This document shows positions 58,505 through 64,000 of a stretch of 64,000 nucleotides of DNA, piece after piece (positions within the stretch are counted from its first letter, which is position 1; each line of letters opens with the position of its first letter). The position numbers and the translations under genes were made by a program. Under the pieces are notes generated by a model. It did no database searches. It was not told the origin of the DNA and was given only the letters and a program-made list of their open reading frames with translations. This stretch comes from Heloderma charlesbogerti (taxonomy: Eukaryota; Chordata; Lepidosauria; Squamata; Helodermatidae): the NCBI GenBank assembly GCA_026122225.1, contig JANEZZ010001570.1:310001-374000 (forward strand), written 5' to 3'.

Positions 58505-60600
58505 GGATTTCTACAGAATTGCTGCTCCTACCTGTGGGGCCAATTCCAGATAGTGGTATTGGGGATTCCTGTTCTACCCCATGGCTTTTAAGCTGTGGGG
58601 TGCCACAGGGTTCTGTTCTATCCCCCATGCTGTTCAACATCTATATGAAGCTGTTGGGTGAGGTCATTAGGAGTTTTGGGGTGGGGTGTCACCAGTACAC
58701 TGATGATATTCAGCTCTACTTCTTCTTGTTGGAGTCAGCTGGTGTGGTGAAGGTGCTGGACTAGTGCGTGGAGGCTGTAATGGGCTGGATGAGGCCAATA
58801 AACTGAAGCTGTACCCTGACAAGATGGAAGCTCTGTAGATTGGTGGTTCCCAAGTCTGGGAATTGAGTAAGCAACCTGTCCTGGATGGGGTTGCACTCCC
58901 CCTGGAAGAGCAGGTGCATAGCCTGGGAGTACTCCTAGATCCATCTCTGTTACTGGAGCCCCAGGTGGACTCCGTGGCCCAGAGTACTTGAGGTCAGCTT
59001 CAGCTGATCCACCAGCTACAGCCTTTCCTGGACAGGGATAACCTAGCCACAGTAGTGCACGCTTTGGTAATTTCCCAGTTACCAAATGGGAACTATAGTA
59101 GTATACTACATTGCATTTTATATGGGGCTGCCCCTGAAGACGACTCAGAAGTTGCAGCTAGTGCAAAATCCAGCAGCTAGACTGTTGACTGGAACATCAC
59201 ATAAAGATCAAATAACATGGGTCTTAAAGGAATTACACTGGCTGCCGATACGTTTCTGGTCCAAATTCAAAGTGCTAGTCATGACATTTAAGGCCCTAAA
59301 CAGCTTTGGACCTTGATAATTGAGGGAGCACCTCCCCCTATATATGCCTGCCCAGTGATTGAGATCTGTTGGAGGAACCCTCATCTGTGTCCGACCAGTG
59401 CGAGACATACACTATGGTGGGATGTGGGAGAGAGCATTTTCTGCTATGGCACCCCAGTTGTGGAATGCTCTCCTTTGGAGGCCCGATTGGCGCAGACACT
59501 GGTTTCATTTCGGTCCCAAGTTAAAACAGGGCTTTCTACCAAACCCTTTGAGGGCTCATTGGATTCCCTGCATTTGTACTAGGGATGTCAGAGAATTCCG
59601 CGACGGATCTCAGTGAGGCCGAATGCCAGTGCATTCGGCCCCCCGACATCCATCGTGGAATGAAGCTCCCGCCCCCCCAACCCACAAAAGGCATGCAAAA
59701 CGGAGCACTTACCTGCTCCCATCCGCGCTGCTTTGCAAATGGCAGCCGTCCTGCAGCCACCATTCGCTTCATCTTCATAGCCATGATAGGCTACGTTAAT
59801 ATTTACGTAGCCTATCACAGCTAATGCAGGGATGCCATTTGCGTCCCTGCAGAGGCCGTGATAAGCTATGAAAGTATTTCTGTAGCCTATCACGGCAGGG
59901 AGGAAAAAAACCCAGTGTACGCAAATTGCGGTGACTACCGCCATTTGTGTACGCTGGGTTTTTTCCCCCCTGCCGTGATAGGCTACGTAAGTATTTACAT
60001 AGCCTATCATGGCAGGGGGAAAAAACTCAGCATATGCAAATGGCGGCGGCTACTGCCATTTGCGTACACTGGATTTTTTCCCCCTGCAGTGATAGGCTAC
60101 GTAAATATTTACGTAGCCTATCACGGCTCAATACATGGATGCAAATGGTGGCAGCTATGACAGCTGCCATTTGTGTCCCTGCAGGGCTGCCCAGCAGCTG
60201 GAAATCTGGCTGCAGGCGGCCAGAGCTGGCCAGCGGCTCCGCAGCTTGGCCGCGGAGCGGAGCTGGCCAGACAGGATTCCTGGGGGGAGGACTGGATTGC
60301 CTCCCCCCATCGAGGATTCTGGGGGGAGGGACGGAGCACCTCCCCCCACCGCGTGCCTGGCATGGAGCCAGGTAGGTGTTTTGTACATCCCTAATTTGTA
60401 CACTGTTTTAATGTTTTATTGTTTTAGATTTTAAACTGGTACTAGCTAGCTGAATGATGTAATATGTTTTAGCTATTTAAATTACTTACTGTTTTACACT
60501 GTTTAAATTGATTTTATCTGTACGTTCCCTGAGATCGTAATGATATAGGGTGGGATACAAAAGTTTAAAATAAATAAATAAATAAATCCCCCTTTCAAGA
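58505..60600 (+). mobile_element. L2/CR1-clade LINE, decayed ORF2, with a family A insertion
   Basis: An open frame at 58519-58764 gives [18 protein letters not shown] and [12 protein letters not shown]. The catalytic YADD reads YTDD, a change in a key motif. Later blocks in shifted frames are LKLYPDKMEAL (about 58800), LGVLLDPSLLLEPQV (about 58925), KLQLVQNPAARLLTG, LKELHWLPIRFWSKFKVLV and AFSAMAPQLWNALL (59147-59470). The 3' UTR resumes after the insertion at 60394 and ends in AATAAATAAATAAATAAA at about 60585. Reverse transcription is the family's function; stops and frameshifts make this copy inactive. Confidence 0.85.
59580..60393 (+). mobile_element. Family A-related hAT-like element inside the L2 LINE
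   Basis: TAGGGATGTCAGAGAATTCC to CATCCCTA with a perfect TSD ATTTGTAC (59572-59579 and 60394-60401). The interior has four GGCTACGTAAATATTTACGTAGCC-type hairpins alternating with GTACGCAAAT..ATTTGCGTAC and AAATGGCGGC palindromes, the same building blocks as the 62.7-64 kb array. Confidence 0.9.
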
Positions 60601-61128
60601 CTGGTCTTCCCAAAATGGCTAATAGTATAAGGGCAACCTATGGGTTGCACTCTTAAGGACCCAAAGTCAGAGGCTTATGACCATCCTATGCAGAGAGGGA
60701 GGCGCCTTGCAGCTCCTGTGCTGTATTTTAACTATTTCACCTGTCTAGCAGAGGCTTCAGGGAGGGGGAAGAAAGGAGGCTGGGGCAGCAATAGGAAAAG
60801 ACATAAGCCAGCCGCCCCAGCCTTTTCCCTTCCCCACCCGCAGGAATGCCTCCTTTCCATCTATCTCTGTACTCTATTTACCAAGCACGGAGAGGCAGCT
60901 GACATGGTTCTCTCTCTGCTGGCTACGAGGGGGAGTGAGTGAGGAGTATGGTTTCCTGGCTCCGAGCTTGGAGCTCTCTCTTCAAGCAGAGATCCAAGAA
61001 AACAAACAAACAAGCAAGCAAACAAACAAATAAATAAAATCCTATGTCTCCCAGACACTGTCTAGGGGACATAGGATTGCTCCCAAGATCATTTATATAA
61101 CATACACACATACCAGCCATATATAATG
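60601..61128. other. Unassigned stretch
   Basis: CCTATGGGTTGCACTC..GACATAGGATTGCTCCC resembles the ends of family G, so this may be a third, diverged copy. An (AAAC)n-like tract lies at about 61003-61035. Confidence 0.4.
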
Positions 61129-61136
61129 GATGTGGG

Positions 61137-62445
61137 TAGGGATGTACGGACTGCATAAAATCTGTTCTGTCTGTGATTTGCAGATAGTCAGGTGCCTTTC
61201 GTTTGGTCATCCACCCACACCTAGGGATGTCGGAGAATTTCTCCACGAATCTCCAGGAGGCCGAATGCCAATGCATTCGGCCCCTGAAATTGGTGGGGAA
61301 ATTCTCCGACACCCCCCGCCCCCCCGGGATGGGACTTACCTCATGCGAATGTCGCTCTTGGCAGCGGGTCCTGGCGGTGGTGCGGCGGCGGTGGCCGGTC
61401 TTCCTACCGGCTGCCACTGCCGCCATTTCCCAGTAAAGTTAAAAAAAAAAAAGTGATAGGCTACATAACGATTTACGTAGCCTATCATGGCTAGATTTTC
61501 AAAGTCAGCCATGATAGGCTACGTAAATCTTTACGTAGCCTATCATGGGTGACTTTGGGGGGGGGAAAGCGCGTACGCAAATGGCGCCGCCGATGGGCGC
61601 TGCCATTTGCATTCCTTATTTGGGCATGGGTAGCCTACGTAAAGATTTACATAGACTACGGCGAAAATAAGGTCAACGCAAATAGCTTTACGTAGACTAC
61701 CCGTGCCCAAATAAGGAACACAAATGGCGGTGCCCATGGGTGCCGCCATTTGCGTACGCGCTTTTTTTCCCCCCAAAGTCAGCCGTGATAGGCTACGTAA
61801 CGATTTACGTAGCCTATCACGGCTGACTTTGAAAATCTAGCCATGATAGGCTACGTAAATCGTTAGTAGCCTATCACATGTGTTTCCTTTCTTTTTTTTA
61901 CATAACATTTTTTCTTTTGTGGCCAGAGAGGTGGGGTGCTCCTCCCCGGCCAGAATTTAGGCAGGGAGGGATGGGGCGCCTCCCCCCCCAGCCTGAATTT
62001 CAGCCGGGAGGGGTGGGGCGCCTCCCCACCCACCAAGAATTTCAGGGGGAGAAACGGAGCGCCTCCTCCCCATTGAAAACAGCTGCGGGACCAGGTAAGG
62101 GACTTTCATCCATCCCTAAACACACCACAGACAGATGCGAACATTTTTTTCATTGTGCAAAAAGATATGCAAATAATTACATAGTATTTATGTAAGTATT
62201 TACATAATTTACCTCAGTACGTAACATTTAGTGTATTATCCCATTATATTCAACATTTCCTCAGAAGAAACTTATGTATTTCTCTACAGATTTATATGTG
62301 TAAATTTTGGAAAGGTAAAAAAATCACCCAAAAGTCCATGGAGTCTGCAGGGCCTGAGGGGGTCACTCCGCAGTGGATTCCGCAGGTCAGATTCTTGGAA
62401 ATCTGAACTGATTTTAATCCATCTTGAATTTCTCCAGCATTCCTA
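61137..62445 (-). mobile_element. Family B hAT-like element, copy 4, interrupted by family A
   Basis: TAGGGATGTACGGACTGC to CAGCATTCCTA with TSD GATGTGGG (61129-61136) and GATGTGG (62446-62452). Its own sequence is 61137-61221 and 62119-62445, the reverse of the 24342 and 38806 copies. Confidence 0.85.
61222..62118 (+). mobile_element. Family A palindromic hAT-like element inside family B
   Basis: TAGGGATGTCGGAGAATTTC to CATCCCTA. Flanks CCCACACC and AACACACC agree at six of eight positions. Q end at left, P end at right with CAGGTAAGGGAC. The centre has GGCTACGTAACGATTTACGTAGCC hairpins and GCAAATGGC..ATGGGCGCTGCCATTTGC blocks. The central hairpin is partly collapsed near 61675-61700. Confidence 0.88.
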
Positions 62446-62452
62446 GATGTGG

Positions 62453-64000
62453 TATGGATGTTAGAGAATTCCGCCATTGACTCCAGTGAAGAATCTGGTC
62501 CCCTGGAGTCTGTGGCAGAATGGGGCAATCCACCCCGCCACCCCACAGAATCCCCCCAGAACAGACCTTACCTGGCAGCGGCAGTAGCTTCAGCAGTGGC
62601 TCCAGCGGTGGCTCAGACAGCGGTGGCAGTTGCGGCGGCGGCAGTGGCCCTGGGTGGTCTTATGGCAGCTGCCAGGCTGTGGCCACAAATGGCGGCCAAA
62701 CCGTGATAGGCTACATAAGTCTCTATGTAGCCTATCACGGCTAATGCAGGGACACAAATGGCATAGCGGCGGCGATTTGCATCCCTGCAGTAGCCATGAT
62801 AGGCTATGTAAGTATCTATGTAGCCTATCACGGCTAACGCAGGGACGCCATTTGCGTCCCTGTCTTTTGCCATGATAGGCTAGGTAAATATATACGTAGC
62901 CTATCATGGCGAATGCAGGGACACAAATGGCATAGCGGCGGCGATTTGCGTCCCTGCGGTAGCCATGATAGGCTATGTATATATTTACGTAGCCTACCAC
63001 AGCTAACACAGGGATGCCATTTGCATCCCTGCCTTTTGCCGTTACAGGCTACGTAAATATATCTGTAGCCTATCATGGCTAACACAGGGACACAAATGGC
63101 GTAGCAGCCACCATTTGCATCCCTGCCTTTTGCTGTGATAGGCTATGTAAGTATCTACGTAGCCTATTACGGCTAATGCAGGGATGCCATTTGCGTCCCT
63201 GTCTTTTGCCATGATAGGCTATGTAAATATATATATAGCCTATCAAGGCTAACGCAGGGACGCAAATGGCGTAGCAGCTGCCATTTGCGTCCCTGCAGTA
63301 GCCGTGATAGGCTATGTATATATTTACGGAGTCTATCACAGCGAAAGGCAGGGATGCAAATGGCGTAGCAGCCGCCATTTGTATCCCTGCCTTTTGCCGT
63401 GATAGGCTACGTAAGTATCTATGTAGCCTATCATGGCTAATGCAGGGACACCATTTGCGTACCTGTCTTTTGCCATGATAGGCTATGTAAATATATATGT
63501 AGCCTATCACTGCTAATGCAGGGACACAAATGGCATAGTGGCCAACATTTGCGTCCCTGCAGTAGCCATGATAGGCTATGTATATATTTATGTAGCCTAT
63601 CACAGTGAAAGGCAGGGACGCAAATGGCGTAGTGGCGGCCATTTGCGTCCCTGAGGTAGCCATGATAGGCTACGTATATATTTACGTAGTCTATCATGGC
63701 AAAAGACAGGGATGCAAATGGCATAACAGTTGTCATTTGCGTTCCTGCCTTTTGCAATGATAGGCTACGTATGTATCTACGTAGCCTGCCACAGCTAACA
63801 CAGGGATGCCATTTGCATCCCTGTCTTTTGCTTTGATAGGCTACGTAAATATATACCTAGCCTATCACTGCTAATGCAGGGAGGCAAATGGCATAGCGGC
63901 TGCCATTTGCGTCCATGCCTTTTGCCACTATAGGCTACTTAAATATATCCATAGCCTATCATGGCTAACGCAGGGACGCAAATGGCGTAGCAGCCGCCAT
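62453..64000 (+). mobile_element. Family A-related element expanded into a hairpin array (runs off the window)
   Basis: Starts TATGGATGTTAGAGAATTCC (Q-like end) directly against the family B TSD. It has GACTCCAGTGAAG..CCCCTGGAGTC and a GGCAGCGGCAGTAGCTTC..GGCGGCGGCAG segment. From 62702 it is a tandem series of hairpins to the end of the window. The right end is not in view, so neither length nor TSD can be confirmed. Confidence 0.75.
62702..64000. repeat. Higher-order tandem array of two alternating palindromes
   Basis: About 15 GTGATAGGCTACGTAAATAT hairpins start at roughly 62702, 62797, 62872, 62965, 63040, 63135, 63210, 63304, 63399, 63475, 63569, 63663, 63756, 63833 and 63930. Spacings are mainly ~75 or ~94 bp. 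The shorter spacing holds GCAGGGACGCC..ATTTGCGTCCCTG. The longer holds GCAGGGACGCAAATGGCGTA followed by its own complement. The 75+95 pair makes a ~170-bp higher-order unit. The long open frames on the minus strand here follow from the palindromes and are not genes. Confidence 0.85.

Noticed and set aside
63079..63663. 194-residue minus-strand open frame with a repeated IYIAYHG peptide
   Set aside because: It is a stop-free reading of the hairpin array. The same peptide arises wherever the palindrome occurs, and there is no start context, domain or unique sequence.
62702..64000. Regularly spaced repeats resembling a CRISPR array
   Set aside because: The spacers are themselves repeated palindromes, not unique sequences, and the context is a vertebrate genome full of transposons.

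Overview
This window reads as repeat-dense nuclear DNA of a squamate reptile (lizard or snake). The taxon is inferred from the mix of repeats: two copies of a tRNA-derived SINE matching Sauria SINE, two 3' ends of a BovB (RTE) LINE, several degraded L2/CR1-clade LINEs, a Ngaro-like tyrosine-recombinase retroelement, and very many short hAT-like DNA transposons. I recognise no host protein-coding gene, rRNA, functional tRNA or CRISPR array. The window is probably intergenic or lies in a large intron. Nearly all open frames are accidental readings of GC-rich tandem repeats or palindromes.

The dominant content is a family I call family A. It consists of non-autonomous, hAT-like elements of about 0.65-0.95 kb (one of 2.1 kb because of nesting). 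Each starts TAGGGATG and ends CATCCCTA (or close variants), and most are flanked by an 8-bp target-site duplication (TSD). I count 15 complete or partial copies plus one running off the right edge. Every complete copy has one 'Q' end (GGAGAATTTCTCC plus a GCATTCGGCC hairpin) and one 'P' end (GC-rich CGGCC/CCTCCCCCC blocks). Both ends carry an outward-facing AGGTAAGT-type splice-donor-like motif. Between them lies a palindrome of several hundred bases that is itself built from smaller palindromes (cores GGCTACGTAAA..TTTACGTAGCC and GTAGTCTACGTAAA..TTTACGTAGACTAC). For family A, strand '+' below means Q end on the left. Other families (B, C, D, E) share the short TAGGGATG terminus and 8-bp TSDs but have different interiors.

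Layout: 1-3 kb holds two family A copies and half of an inverted repeat pair (partner at 11.9 kb). A Ngaro-like element occupies 3187-10526 in A1-internal-B1-A2-B2 order, with gag and SGNH-hydrolase remnants, and is itself hit by two family A elements. 10.5-17.9 kb holds L2, Sauria SINE, a paired ~400-bp repeat and BovB. 17.9-21.6 kb is a family A cluster with one copy nested in another. 21.6-38.8 kb is AT-rich sequence with scattered L2 and small hAT elements. 38.8-40.4 kb has two family B elements exactly abutting, one interrupted by family A. 40.4-49.6 kb is mostly unremarkable. 49.6-62.4 kb is again rich in family A, including copies broken at or near the palindrome centre. 62.45-64 kb is a family A-related element expanded into a higher-order array of hairpins that continues past the window.

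The best candidate for something not previously described is family A: its nested-palindrome construction, its recurrent breakage at the palindrome centre, its self-nesting, and the hairpin array at the right edge. All assignments rest on reading the sequence; no database search was run.
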